From JBJSXJ01 sp044235425 (GTDB lineage: Bacteria; Planctomycetota; Planctomycetia; Pirellulales; Pirellulaceae), in NCBI GenBank assembly GCA_044235425.1, contig JBIIHW010000001.1, positions 288,462 through 352,461 on the forward strand: a stretch of DNA of 64,000 bases, written 5' to 3'. Below the pieces are notes generated by a model. The model was not told the origin of the DNA, ran no database searches, and saw only the letters and a list, made by a program, of their open reading frames with translations. Positions 18,346 to 27,108 of this stretch are shown piece by piece (the first letter of the stretch is position 1; every line of letters starts with the position of its first letter). The translations under genes and the position numbers were made by a program.

Positions 18346-19512
18346 ATGTATCGATGCACGGATGCCGCCTCCTCGCCATCAGCCCTCGTCGCTTGCCCCT
18401 CCCGCACCCGCTTACTCGGCAGCCTCTCGCTTCTGCTGGCCACAAGCCTACTGCTTGCCGGCTGTAACTCTGGCAGTCCAACGGATAGCTCCGGCAACGC
18501 CGCAGCGAACGCGAAGCCCCCAGTTACGCTGCTGAATGCCTCCTACGATCCGACTCGCGAGTTCTATCAGGAGTTCAATCGCTCGTTTGCCGATTACTGG
18601 CTACAGAAGATGGGACAGGCGGTTACGATCGAACAGTCGCATGGCGGGTCGGGCAAACAAGCACGAGCTGTCATCGATGGACTCGAGGCCGACGTCGTAA
18701 CCTTGGCACTCGCCTACGATATCGATGCGATCGCTCAAAAGGGCAAACTCCTGTCGGAAGACTGGCAGAGCCGCTTACCGCACAACAGTGCTCCCTACAC
18801 CTCCACCATCGTGTTTCTGGTTCGCAAAGGAAATCCCAAGCAGATTCGAGACTGGAACGATTTGATTCGAGAAGACGTCAGCGTCATCACCTCAAATCCA
18901 AAAACGGGCGGTGGTGCTCGCTGGAATTACCTTGCGGCTTGGGGATTTGCCCTGCAGCGAGAGTTGGGAGACTGGAAGAAGCTTAACGACGAGTCGGCCG
19001 CGGCTGATGTAAAAGCGGCACAAGCGAAGGCTCGTGAATTCGTATCAGCGGTTTATCGTCGAGTGCCGGTACTGGATTCCGCCGCTCGTGGCGCGACCAA
19101 CACCTTTGTGCAAAGGCAAATTGGTGATGTGCTCCTAACGTGGGAAAACGAAGCTCACCTGGCGGTCAAGGAACTGGGAGTCAACCAAGTCGAGATCGTT
19201 GTGCCCTCGCTGAGCATCCGAGCAGAGCCGCCGGTGGCTGTTGTCGATCGCGTGGCGGATGCACATGGTACACGCGAGGTCGCCGCAGCCTACCTCGAGC
19301 ATCTCTATTCACCGCAAGGGCAGCAGCTCGCGGCACTCCACTTTTACCGACCAGCTCAACCAGAAAGCGTCTCGGCTGAACAGCAAAAGATTTTTTCCGA
19401 CATCGAACTCTTCACGATCGATGAAGTGTTTGGTGGTTGGAGCAAGGCGCAGGCCGAGCATTTCAGCGACGGCGGTATTTTCGATCAGATTTATCAACCC
19501 GCCAGCAAGTGA
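18346..19512 (+). CDS. sbp: Sulfate ABC transporter substrate-binding lipoprotein
   Basis: 388 residues from the ATG at 18346 with a GAAGGA site. The signal ends in a lipobox, SLLLAGC, near residue 41. The mature part follows the Sbp/CysP pattern: LLNASYDPTREFYQEFN, IEQSHGGSGKQARAVIDG, ADVVTLALAYDIDAIA, SNPKTGGGARWNYLAAWG and GDVLLTWENEA. Family members bind sulfate or thiosulfate in the periplasm for CysTWA. The next gene is only a fragment of cysT and no cysW or cysA follows, so the transporter is incomplete here. Confidence 0.92.
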   Translation: MYRCTDAASSPSALVACPSRTRLLGSLSLLLATSLLLAGCNSGSPTDSSGNAAANAKPPVTLLNASYDPTREFYQEFNRSFADYWLQKMGQAVTIEQSHGGSGKQARAVIDGLEADVVTLALAYDIDAIAQKGKLLSEDWQSRLPHNSAPYTSTIVFLVRKGNPKQIRDWNDLIREDVSVITSNPKTGGGARWNYLAAWGFALQRELGDWKKLNDESAAADVKAAQAKAREFVSAVYRRVPVLDSAARGATNTFVQRQIGDVLLTWENEAHLAVKELGVNQVEIVVPSLSIRAEPPVAVVDRVADAHGTREVAAAYLEHLYSPQGQQLAALHFYRPAQPESVSAEQQKIFSDIELFTIDEVFGGWSKAQAEHFSDGGIFDQIYQPASK

Positions 19513-19519
19513 GATCACC

Positions 19520-19753
19520 GTGCGCTACAGCTTTAAACGTTCCAGCGTCTTGCCAGGCTTTGGCCTGACGCTTGGCTATACCGTGCTCTACCTGAGCTTG
19601 ATTGTGTTGATCCCGTTGGCGGCTATGCTCTGGCGCGCCAGCTCCCTGTCACTCGATCAGTTCTGGGCCACCGCCTCGCATCCGCGAGTGGTAGCTTCCT
19701 ATCGTCTCACATTCACCACTTCGCTCATCGCCACGGTCTGCAAGCTGTGGTGA
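19520..19753 (+). pseudogene. cysT: Truncated CysT (sulfate permease) N-terminus
   Basis: From a GTG at 19520, 7 bp after the sbp stop, the frame gives RSSVLPGFGLTLGYTVLYL, a membrane helix IVLIPLAAMLW and SHPRVVASYRLTFTTSLIA, a clear match to the first ~70 residues of CysT/CysU. After SLIA the match ends and the frame stops at 19753 with VCKLW. The remaining five or so membrane helices and the ABC-interaction loop are absent. The breakpoint is at about 19728-19740, where the DNA becomes antisense to another gene start. Confidence 0.85.
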
Positions 19754-19905
19754 CTCGCGTCGAACCGGCGCACGATGAGTGATTGCAGCGGGAAATGCTG
19801 GGCGAGCATGCGTGTGATCGTCGCGCACGACTCCTGGATCTCCAAGTGCCGCCCCACCTCGCGCCACACCTGCAGCAGCACCTCTCGAAACTCCGGCTTC
19901 ATCAT
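19699..19905 (-). pseudogene. Truncated GAF-like N-terminus of a regulator
   Basis: From the ATG at 19905, with GAGGGG seven bases upstream, the frame reads EFREVLLQVWREVGRHLEI then a GAF-like start, ITRMLAQHFPLQSLIVRRFD. This resembles the N-terminal sensing part of sigma-54-type activators in this phylum (recalled similarity, not searched). After HHSLQTVA, near 19738, it runs into antisense cysT DNA and stops at 19699. No ATPase or DNA-binding part is present. It is on the same strand as the PNP group, 124 bp downstream of it. Confidence 0.5.
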
Positions 19906-19990
19906 CGCGACGCCCCTCATTCAACACAGCAGCTCGATCTATTCCCAGCTCATGCCATCTCCTACGATGGCCAGGCCCGGCAAATATAAC

Positions 19991-20039
19991 AGCCGCAGCC
20001 GTGAAATGAGAGGCTCTCACGGCGCTGGTTACTGCGGCT
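19991..20039 (-). terminator. Nested hairpin after the small membrane protein gene
   Basis: The outer arms AGCCGCA and TGCGGCT (19991-19997 with 20033-20039) enclose GCCGTGA/TCACGGC (19998-20004 with 20017-20023). On the minus strand GTTATATTT follows. The outer arm overlaps the last codons of the 20029-20520 gene. It probably ends the PNP unit. Confidence 0.5.
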
Positions 20040-20520
20040 GAAGCGGTCGCAGCCAGGCCAGGGTGAGTACCGAAAGACCGATCACCACGGGCCCTTCACA
20101 GATGAGCCAAAACAGCGGCATGCCGACCGCCAGATCGATCGCCATCAGTACCAAGCCGAAGAAAATCTTGAGCCAGGCCAGCAGGCGAATTAAACGCATC
20201 TGTCGTGATACCTCCGACGACAAGTGCCAGTAGACCGGTCCCCAGAGCGCATACAGTCCGGACAGCGAACGCGTGAGATACTCCACCAGCGGTGTACGCG
20301 GTAACTCGCCCATGCCCAGCGCACGATGAATCTCCACCATCCACTGACCCGGTAAGACGACCGCCACGGCAGCGGATATCAGCACCAGAGCCTCAACTCG
20401 CAGCAGCCATCGTAATCGCCGCTCAGATGATACTGCCGATGATGTTTTTGCCGGCGATGATACTGCCGGCGAATGTTCGCGGGGCCGAGCAGGCACCGAG
20501 TTCGTTGGTTCGTGATTCAT
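20029..20520 (-). CDS. Small four-helix membrane protein
   Basis: 163 residues from the ATG at 20520, which overlaps the stop of the upstream PNP gene as ATGA, so translation is probably coupled. The frame is open further upstream but that would overlap the PNP gene. After a Ser/Pro-rich N-terminus come about four membrane helices: ALVLISAAVAVVLPG, LYALWGPVYWHL, IFFGLVLMAIDLAVG and GPVVIGLSVLTLAW. No known family is recognised. Its linkage to two nucleoside phosphorylases could hint at nucleoside or base handling, but nothing in the sequence proves transport. Confidence 0.65.
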   Translation of the reverse strand: MNHEPTNSVPARPREHSPAVSSPAKTSSAVSSERRLRWLLRVEALVLISAAVAVVLPGQWMVEIHRALGMGELPRTPLVEYLTRSLSGLYALWGPVYWHLSSEVSRQMRLIRLLAWLKIFFGLVLMAIDLAVGMPLFWLICEGPVVIGLSVLTLAWLRPLQPQ

Positions 20521-21317
20521 AGCCGAGTTGTATCTTGTACGACAGCGCCGATGATCTGCCACAACCGAGCGGCTGCCGTGGCAGCGGTCGCCAGCACTTC
20601 GTCAGCCGTTGTTTTGACCGCGACATCGGGCCTGGCAACATTCGTCACGATGGACAGCCCCAATACACGACAGCCTTGCTCCACCAATGCCAACACTTCT
20701 GGAATCGTCGACATGCCGACAACATCTGCCCCCAGACGGCGCAAGAAGCGATACTCCGCACGCGTCTCATAATTCGGACCACTCACCCCCGCATAAACGC
20801 CTTGCCAAGCTGGAAAGCCACCGGCGCGAGCGGTAGCGAGTGCCAGTTCGATGAACTGAGAATCATAGGGCGAGCCACTTAAGGAATGGCCGTACGGAAT
20901 CGCTCCCATCCAATTCAAGTGACCGCGCATCACCAACACATCGGCTGCCGCCAAACGCGGATTCAAACCACCACTGGCATTGGAAATGACGAAGCGTGTC
21001 GTGCCCCAGCTCGCAATCGCCCGGACCGGCAACGTGATGGTTTCAAACGTATGTCCCTCATACCGATGACAGCGACCAGCGAGCGCCACGACGGGGATTT
21101 GTTGGTAGTACCCGAGGAGCAACCGCCCACGATGTCCCACTGCGGTCGGTGCTGGGAACCCGGGAATCTCTGAGTACGAAACGATGCGATCAACGTGAAA
21201 CCAATCGGGGAGCTGGCTCAGCCCGCTCCCCAGTACCACGGCCACTTGCGGCACCGCCGTCCAACAGCCGCGTAAAAAATCGGTCGCCGCTTTCTCCGAC
21301 GCCGACGCGCCGATCAC
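20517..21317 (-). CDS. punA: Purine nucleoside phosphorylase, trimeric type (second of two)
   Basis: 266 residues starting at a GTG (21317) that overlaps the upstream PNP stop as GTGA. The family motifs are AGRCHRYEGH (phosphate site), SNASGGLNP and GPNYETRAEYRFL with the base-binding glutamate. At the position equal to human PNP Asn243 it has Asn226 (LSIVTNVARPD), the normal choice for guanosine and inosine. It cleaves purine nucleosides with phosphate in the cytoplasm. It shares only moderate identity with its neighbour, so the duplication is old. Confidence 0.9.
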   Translation of the reverse strand: MIGASASEKAATDFLRGCWTAVPQVAVVLGSGLSQLPDWFHVDRIVSYSEIPGFPAPTAVGHRGRLLLGYYQQIPVVALAGRCHRYEGHTFETITLPVRAIASWGTTRFVISNASGGLNPRLAAADVLVMRGHLNWMGAIPYGHSLSGSPYDSQFIELALATARAGGFPAWQGVYAGVSGPNYETRAEYRFLRRLGADVVGMSTIPEVLALVEQGCRVLGLSIVTNVARPDVAVKTTADEVLATAATAAARLWQIIGAVVQDTTRL

Positions 21318-22144
21318 GTCCGCTTTTCCTCACTCAGTACGCCCGTCACCAATCGAGTGAGTTTGGGCTGAGCCTCATTCGCGACGGCAATAATCTTTGC
21401 CACGTTCGCCGCTTCCAGCGCATCCGGCAGACACAAATCGGTGACGATCGAAAAGCCAACGACCCGCATGCCTGAATGCACCGCCACCAGCACCTCGGGA
21501 ACCGTTGACATGCCAACCGCATCCGCACCGATCTGACGCAGAAAACGATATTCAGCCCGCGTTTCAAGATTTGGTCCGGCCACGGCCACAAAAACGCCTT
21601 GATGAGCGTGGATGTTTTCCTGGCGAGCAATTCGCAAGGCTCGATCGATCAGCTTCTTGCAGTACGGCTCACTCATATCTGGGAACCGTGGCCCAAGGCG
21701 ATCATCGTTGATCCCGATGAGTGGATTTCCGCCCATGAGGTTGATGTGATCTTCGATGACCATGATATCGCCGCAGCGATAGTATGGATTCATCCCGCCA
21801 CAAGCATTGGAGACCACCAGTAGTTCGGCGCCTAACGCCTTCATGACACGAATTGGCAGTGTGATCGCTTGCAGCGAGTAGCCTTCGTACATGTGGAAGC
21901 GGCCTTCCATCGCCACGACGGGAAGACCACTCAGCGTTCCACACACCAAGCGGCCACGATGACTCGTGGCCGTCGATTCCAAGAAATGGGGTATCTCGCT
22001 GTATTCGAAGGATGCTTCCACATCGATTTGATCGACGAGAGCACCCAAGCCAGTACCCAACACGATTCCTGCGTGAGGCCTTCCTGGCCAGCGGCTGCGA
22101 ATCGCAGCCACTGCTTCCTCAATCCATCCATACAAATGCAGCAT
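21314..22144 (-). CDS. Purine nucleoside phosphorylase paralogue with Asp at the base-recognition site
   Basis: 276 residues from the ATG at 22144 with AGGG upstream (a TTG one codon earlier is possible). The core is intact: GIVLGTGLGALVDQI, MEGRFHMYEGY, SNACGGMNP and GPNLETRAEYRFL. At the position of human PNP Asn243 it has Asp236 (FSIVTDLCLPD). Asp there favours 6-amino purines in MTA phosphorylase and in engineered human PNP, so this copy may prefer adenosine or methylthioadenosine. The second copy keeps Asn. The gene follows the peroxidase gene by nine bases and overlaps the next PNP. Confidence 0.88.
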   Translation of the reverse strand: MLHLYGWIEEAVAAIRSRWPGRPHAGIVLGTGLGALVDQIDVEASFEYSEIPHFLESTATSHRGRLVCGTLSGLPVVAMEGRFHMYEGYSLQAITLPIRVMKALGAELLVVSNACGGMNPYYRCGDIMVIEDHINLMGGNPLIGINDDRLGPRFPDMSEPYCKKLIDRALRIARQENIHAHQGVFVAVAGPNLETRAEYRFLRQIGADAVGMSTVPEVLVAVHSGMRVVGFSIVTDLCLPDALEAANVAKIIAVANEAQPKLTRLVTGVLSEEKRT

Positions 22145-22153
22145 CAATCAGCC

Positions 22154-23701
22154 CTATTCTGGCAGGCGATCCTGTCGGACCTTGGGGAATTCTCCGGTCA
22201 GCGCTTCCATGAACGCCACCAGATCCTCCTTGTCCTCGTCGGTCAGCGACAGCTTCTTCACCTTTTCGCTGAGCTGCGGATTCGGATGTCCGCCCTTCGC
22301 ATACCATTCCACGACTTCGGCCAGGGTCTTCTGGCTGCCGTCGTGCATGTAGGGAGCAGTCAAAGCGACATTGCGCACCGTTGGAGTTTTGAATGCTCCG
22401 AGATCCTTCTCATCCTTCGTCACTTCCTGACGACCGATATCAGGCTTCTCTTTGTCCATGCCGACGCCTAGATTGTGGTACTTCTCGTCGGTGAAGTTCG
22501 CGCCTGCATGGCAAGCCGTGCAGTTCGCCTTTTCCGAGAAGAATAACGCCCGACCCCGCTCAGCCGCGGCGCTAAATGGATGAGCGTCACTCGCCTTCTT
22601 CAATGCCTCATACTTTGCAAACAATTCCGCATCGTCCTTCTTGAGTGCTTCCAGGTCCTTCAGATCTTCGGCGTTCGCGGCCTGAAACACGCGCAGCGGT
22701 TCATGATAGTCATAGGCCGAAGGTCCGGTGACGATGACGCGTTCAAACGACGCAATCGCTTTGCCGACGTTCCCGATCGTCACGCCTTCCGAACCGAAGA
22801 TTTTCTCGAACTGCAAGCGATAACCATCCATGCTCTTCAGCTTTTCCACACACTTCTCGTGCGTGTTGCCCATCTCGATCGGGTTGGCAATGGGGCCGAT
22901 CGCCTGAGCCTCCAAAGAAGCTGCACGACCGTCCCAGAACTGAGTGGAACTCAGCAGACGGTTGTAGCTGACAGGGGAATTACGACCACCCATCTGCCCA
23001 TTGATACCGACGCCGAACTGCGTGTGACGAGCGTAACCGTCATCAGGATGGTGACAGCTGGCACAGGACACTTTGCCATCAGCCGACAGACGCGGGTCGA
23101 AGTAGAGCTGTCGTCCCAGTTCAATCTTCGCTCGCGTGAGCGGATTGTCCTCGGGAATCGAGATCAACGCTTTGCCAGCGGCCAAACCAAGCGGAAGTTC
23201 GACGTCGAGTACCTCATGATTGGCTGGTGATTCCAGCCACTTGCTGATCTGCTCAACGGTAAGCGGTCCCTCGCCGGGAATACCGCTCGTCAAATCATCA
23301 TGTCCCAGCATGACCGTCGACTTGGTGGCGGCTTTTGCTTGTTCGCCAGCGGGCTTTGCATCCGCAGGCTTGGGCTGATCGGCCTTGGGTTCATCCGCAG
23401 GCTTATTCTCGGGAGCCTTCGGAGCGTCAGCAGGCTTGGCGTCAGCAGGCTTGGCGGCGTCGTCCGCTTTGGCCTCGCCGGCAGGCTTCGCGGGCTCAGC
23501 GTCGTTCGTCTTGGTCGCCTCGTCCTTCTTACTGGCGGCGCCTGTGGTCGCGCCAGCTCCAGAGGACTTGGGGCGAGCTCCACTGCTGCCACCACCGCCC
23601 TGCGGTTCGCTGGGCGGCGAGCAACCAGCAAACGTCAGACCCACAGCAGCCACGACGGCCATGAGCCATCGAGCGTAAAACCGAGATCGAGAGATCGACA
23701 T
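22154..23701 (-). CDS. Di-haem cytochrome c peroxidase/MauG-like lipoprotein
   Basis: 515 residues. The ATG follows a strong AGGAGAAG site. The signal ends LTFAGC, a lipobox-like site, and is followed by a ~100-residue Lys/Pro/Ala/Asp linker. Two haem-binding motifs are present: CASCHH near residue 212 and CTACHA near 393, with GRQLYFDPRLSADG and YMHDGSQKTLAEVVEWY typical of the CcpA/MauG family. Such proteins reduce peroxide or modify a partner, taking electrons from cytochromes. The C-terminal LVAFMEALTGEFP is also typical. It is nine bases upstream of the PNP pair on the same strand, an unexplained pairing. Confidence 0.9.
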   Translation of the reverse strand: MSISRSRFYARWLMAVVAAVGLTFAGCSPPSEPQGGGGSSGARPKSSGAGATTGAASKKDEATKTNDAEPAKPAGEAKADDAAKPADAKPADAPKAPENKPADEPKADQPKPADAKPAGEQAKAATKSTVMLGHDDLTSGIPGEGPLTVEQISKWLESPANHEVLDVELPLGLAAGKALISIPEDNPLTRAKIELGRQLYFDPRLSADGKVSCASCHHPDDGYARHTQFGVGINGQMGGRNSPVSYNRLLSSTQFWDGRAASLEAQAIGPIANPIEMGNTHEKCVEKLKSMDGYRLQFEKIFGSEGVTIGNVGKAIASFERVIVTGPSAYDYHEPLRVFQAANAEDLKDLEALKKDDAELFAKYEALKKASDAHPFSAAAERGRALFFSEKANCTACHAGANFTDEKYHNLGVGMDKEKPDIGRQEVTKDEKDLGAFKTPTVRNVALTAPYMHDGSQKTLAEVVEWYAKGGHPNPQLSEKVKKLSLTDEDKEDLVAFMEALTGEFPKVRQDRLPE

Positions 23702-23923
23702 GATTTTCTTCTCCTACAATAAAACGAACGGAGCAGTTCACCCCTCGGGGAACCGTGAGCACTGCCCAGCAATAGGTTTGTTTTCGAACAATCCCGCACC
23801 CTGTCCGGTGAGTTAACTTAGCTCAACCGGCTGGGGTGCCTGCTGAATCAACGGTTGCTGATCAGACGAGCAAAATAATCGTGCCGTAGCCTCGCTGGCA
23901 AGTGGCAGTCGCCCCTCAGGAGC

Positions 23924-25873
23924 TCATTCATTCTGTTCTTCGAGGTAGGTATAGCCCTGCAGGCCATCCTCGTAGAACTTCACAATCCGACCAGCTTGAC
24001 GATGATCGATTCGCCCTTCGGTCACAGCATTTTCAACAGCCATCTGCAGGCGATGGATCAGATCGCGGTCGTGAAACTGTACATAATCCAGTACCTCACT
24101 CACCGTCTCACCCTTGACGATCGTCTCCAAGACAACATCCCCGCGTTCGTTCAGATCGACGTGGACCGTGTTGGTATCTCCGAACAGATTGTGCAAATCG
24201 CCCAGGATTTCCTGGTAGGCACCGATGAGAAAAGCTGCGAGATAATAGGGACTGCCGTGATAGTCGTGCAGCAGCAGCGATCGCTTGACGTCACGGCGAT
24301 CAATGAACTGATCAATTTTTCCATCCGAATCACAGGTGATGTCGCCCAGCACCGCCGGGTGAGTGGGACGTTCCTGCAGCCGATGGATTGGCATGATCGG
24401 GAACAACTGATTGATCGCCCAACTGTCGGGAATCGATTGAAAGAGCGAAAAGTTGCAAAAATAAGTATCCGACAAGGTGGCGTCGAGCCCCTGCAGTTCC
24501 TCGGGAACGAACTCCATCTGCTCGATCAAACGACGAATTTTATGGCAGATGGCGAAGAACAGCGTTTCGGCTTGGGCACGACGATCGAGCGATAAATAGC
24601 CAGTACCAAACAGCGTCATGATGGTATCAAGCGACTGCTGAGCGTCATGGAAGCTTTCCAGCACATTACGCACGCTGATATTGCGATGCGTATCGCGGAG
24701 GTCGGTGAGTGGCTGAGGTTCATCATCGTCCGTATCTGACGACCCGCCAAACTGGATTTCCGGCTGCTCCACACTCGCCAAGCCATTTCCCTGAGTGGAA
24801 ACTCCGAGCACGCCAAAGACCAGCGCGCTGTGGTAGGCCACAACCGCTCGACCACTCTCTGAGATCACATGGGGATGCGGTACTTCGACCTCGTCACAAA
24901 TAGACATGACGTGGTAAATCACGTCATTGGCGTACTCTTGCAAGGTGTAGTTCACGCTCGATTCAAAGTTCGTCTGCGACCCGTCGTAATCGACTCCCAA
25001 GCCACCGCCCACATCGAGAAATTCCAGACCCGCGCCACGCTTTGCCAAATCGGCATAGGCTCGAGCGGCCTCAACCATGGCGGCCTTTACGTGACGAATG
25101 TTGGTGATCTGACTTCCCAGGTGAAAATGCAACAGCTTGAAGCAGTCGGCCATTCCGCGGCGGCGGAGTTCCTCGAGCGCGTGCAGTATCTCGCTCACCG
25201 TCAATCCAAACTTCGAACGATACCCGCCCGAACTTTGCCAACGCCCGGAACCGCGTGCGGCCAGCTTGATGCGCATGCCAATCTGCGGCCGCACACCAAT
25301 CTTTTCGGCGTACTGCAGGATTAATTCGAGTTCCGTGAACTTCTCGACGACCGGAATCACCTTGCGTCCGATCTTTTGTGCCAGCAGAGCCATCTCAATG
25401 AATTCCGCATCTTTGAATCCATTGCAAATGATCGGAGTATCTGCGTCCGTCATCGCTACGACCGCCAGCAACTCAGGCTTGCTGCCCGCTTCCAAGCCAA
25501 ACCCCAAGGGTCGACTGTACTCCAGCACCTTCTCGACCACTTGTCGCTGCTGGTTCACCTTAATGGGATAGACGCACGAATACTGACCTTTGTAATCGTG
25601 ATCTTTAATCGCTTGTGCAAACGCATCATGAATCTCTTGCAAGCGATTTTTCAAGATGCCATTGAAACGCACCAGCACGGGCAGATCGAGTCCGCGAGCC
25701 TGTAAACGTTCCACCAGCTCTTTCATGTCGATGAATCGAGTGGCGTCTTTGGTAGGATGCACCAGCAGGTTACCGTTGGGACCGACCGAAAAGTACCCTT
25801 TGCCCCAACTCGGCACTTCGTAAAGTTCGCTGGCATCGGCCGTCGTCCAACGATCAACAGCTTCCTTGAGCAT
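23924..25873 (-). CDS. speA: Biosynthetic arginine decarboxylase SpeA
   Basis: 649 residues from the ATG at 25873, which has GAGG nine bases upstream; an ATG at 25879 and a longer frame to 25981 are alternatives. It starts RWTTADASELYEVPSWG, as the family does. YPIKVNQQRQVVE holds the PLP lysine, and LHFHLGSQITNIRH and DVGGGLGVDYDGSQ are classic. It makes agmatine from arginine for putrescine synthesis. A 222-bp gap with a small CCCCGAGGGG stem separates it from the peroxidase gene downstream. It is divergent from the 26155 gene. Confidence 0.95.
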   Translation of the reverse strand: MLKEAVDRWTTADASELYEVPSWGKGYFSVGPNGNLLVHPTKDATRFIDMKELVERLQARGLDLPVLVRFNGILKNRLQEIHDAFAQAIKDHDYKGQYSCVYPIKVNQQRQVVEKVLEYSRPLGFGLEAGSKPELLAVVAMTDADTPIICNGFKDAEFIEMALLAQKIGRKVIPVVEKFTELELILQYAEKIGVRPQIGMRIKLAARGSGRWQSSGGYRSKFGLTVSEILHALEELRRRGMADCFKLLHFHLGSQITNIRHVKAAMVEAARAYADLAKRGAGLEFLDVGGGLGVDYDGSQTNFESSVNYTLQEYANDVIYHVMSICDEVEVPHPHVISESGRAVVAYHSALVFGVLGVSTQGNGLASVEQPEIQFGGSSDTDDDEPQPLTDLRDTHRNISVRNVLESFHDAQQSLDTIMTLFGTGYLSLDRRAQAETLFFAICHKIRRLIEQMEFVPEELQGLDATLSDTYFCNFSLFQSIPDSWAINQLFPIMPIHRLQERPTHPAVLGDITCDSDGKIDQFIDRRDVKRSLLLHDYHGSPYYLAAFLIGAYQEILGDLHNLFGDTNTVHVDLNERGDVVLETIVKGETVSEVLDYVQFHDRDLIHRLQMAVENAVTEGRIDHRQAGRIVKFYEDGLQGYTYLEEQNE

Positions 25874-26044
25874 GTTCATGATCCTCGCTGATTCGACCTG
25901 CCACCCCAATGCTAATTGCCGTCGTGCAGGCTGTGAGTTGTCATAATAGCGAAACCCCGCGCCAGGAATAGTCCGCAACATAAATCACTCCGGACTACCG
26001 AACGTTGTCGATCGAGCACGCCAGCGGTTCACTCCCACATCGCC

Positions 26045-26130
26045 CCAACCCTAGCAATTCCAACCCTAGCAATTCCAACCCTAGCAATTCCAACCCTAGC
26101 AATTCCAACCCCGGAAATTCCAACCCCGGA
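26045..26130. repeat. 15-bp tandem repeat between speA and the 26155 gene
   Basis: About 5.7 copies of AATTCCAACCCTAGC, the last two with the variant ending CCGGA. It lies in the divergent gap, 25 bp before the ATG at 26155. In one frame it would code Asn-Ser-Asn-Pro-Ser, but only with a weak TTG start and no ribosome site, so I treat it as non-coding. Confidence 0.85.
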
Positions 26131-26154
26131 AATCCCGCCTCAGGAACCCCCTTC

Positions 26155-27108
26155 ATGTCCATCCGTTGGATCACTCGCCCCACCGCCGCTGCCTGGCAGG
26201 CCCTCGCTTACGCCGCTGAAACCGCCATTGCTGAAACCGCCATTGCTGAAACCGCCATTGCTGAAACCGCTAGCGCCGAAACAGCCTTCGTGGTTAAACC
26301 TGCCGGACCGGCCGACGCTGGCGGTGTCTGGCGCGCACTGGTTTCCCAGTGGCAAAAGGGCGACCGGGATGCATCCGCCGCGCTACCGCTGTGGCCACTG
26401 CTCAGTGAGCTCTTAGCGACCGAAATCACGCTCGCCAACCATTGTGACGCCAAGCCGCTGGCAGCCCAGCAATTCTGTGCCGAGCTTACTCGGTGCGTTG
26501 CCACGATCGGTTTTGCGACCGATGCCACGGCGCTCTCGGCAGGTAATCTGCTTGGTGAGTTCGCCCAGGCCTTTCAGTCCGCGCAGCTTGAAAAGGAACT
26601 AGAGCTGCGCATTCGCCCCTTGCGGGAGCAGTGGGACGCCTTCGGTCCCGGGCTGTTGTACCGAGTTCGCAAACCGTCGCCGGCCACGGGAACTCCGATC
26701 GTTATCGCTGTTCCTCCGCTGGGAAGCCAAGGCGGCGGCTGGCCGCTCCTGCCGGGCCTGCAATCGGACTCCAGCCTGGAAGACAACACCGCTACGGATG
26801 AGAAACCGAGCGTCCAGCCAGCGGGCCTTGCGCCCCAGGTGCTGATCCAAGCGGTCCTCACCAATCCTCACCCCACGTTGCCGGAGGTGGTGCGTCTGGC
26901 TTGGCTCATCCTGGTCGCTGAAGCGTGGAGCTGCCACTCACACGAGGCGTGGGCGGTAGCAGGCCGTCGCAGCCCCGTCGAACTGATCCCCCTCGTGTTA
27001 GAAGCAGCGGAGTGGGTGGAACTGGCACGGGGCGACGAGTCCACGAGAGAGCTGGCCCAACGCGTCTGGTGCCAACCACCATTTCCCGTTTACAATCCGT
27101 CGTCATGA
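26155..27108 (+). CDS. Unrecognised protein coupled to the LutA-like gene
   Basis: 317 residues from the ATG at 26155 with AGGA ten bases upstream. There is no signal peptide or membrane helix. Near residues 21-44 lies an Ala-Glu-Thr-Ala-Ile repeat made by a 15-bp DNA repeat. Later parts look helical and cytosolic (LLSELLATEITLANHCD, LEKELELRIRPLREQWDAFG, VVRLAWLILVAEAWSC). No family is recognised. Its stop overlaps the next start as ATGA, so it is probably made together with the LutA-like protein. It is not LutB or LutC: there are no ferredoxin cysteines and no LutC signature. Confidence 0.6.
   Translation: MSIRWITRPTAAAWQALAYAAETAIAETAIAETAIAETASAETAFVVKPAGPADAGGVWRALVSQWQKGDRDASAALPLWPLLSELLATEITLANHCDAKPLAAQQFCAELTRCVATIGFATDATALSAGNLLGEFAQAFQSAQLEKELELRIRPLREQWDAFGPGLLYRVRKPSPATGTPIVIAVPPLGSQGGGWPLLPGLQSDSSLEDNTATDEKPSVQPAGLAPQVLIQAVLTNPHPTLPEVVRLAWLILVAEAWSCHSHEAWAVAGRRSPVELIPLVLEAAEWVELARGDESTRELAQRVWCQPPFPVYNPSS
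26215..26286 (+). repeat. 15-bp in-frame repeat coding AETAI
   Basis: Three perfect copies of GCTGAAACCGCCATT, then two diverged ones, inside the 26155-27108 gene. The period is the same as that of the unrelated repeat just upstream. Confidence 0.85.

Noticed and set aside
25995..26183. Minus-strand frame reading LELLGLELLG repeats
   Set aside because: Antisense of the 15-bp repeat; no site or homologue recognised.
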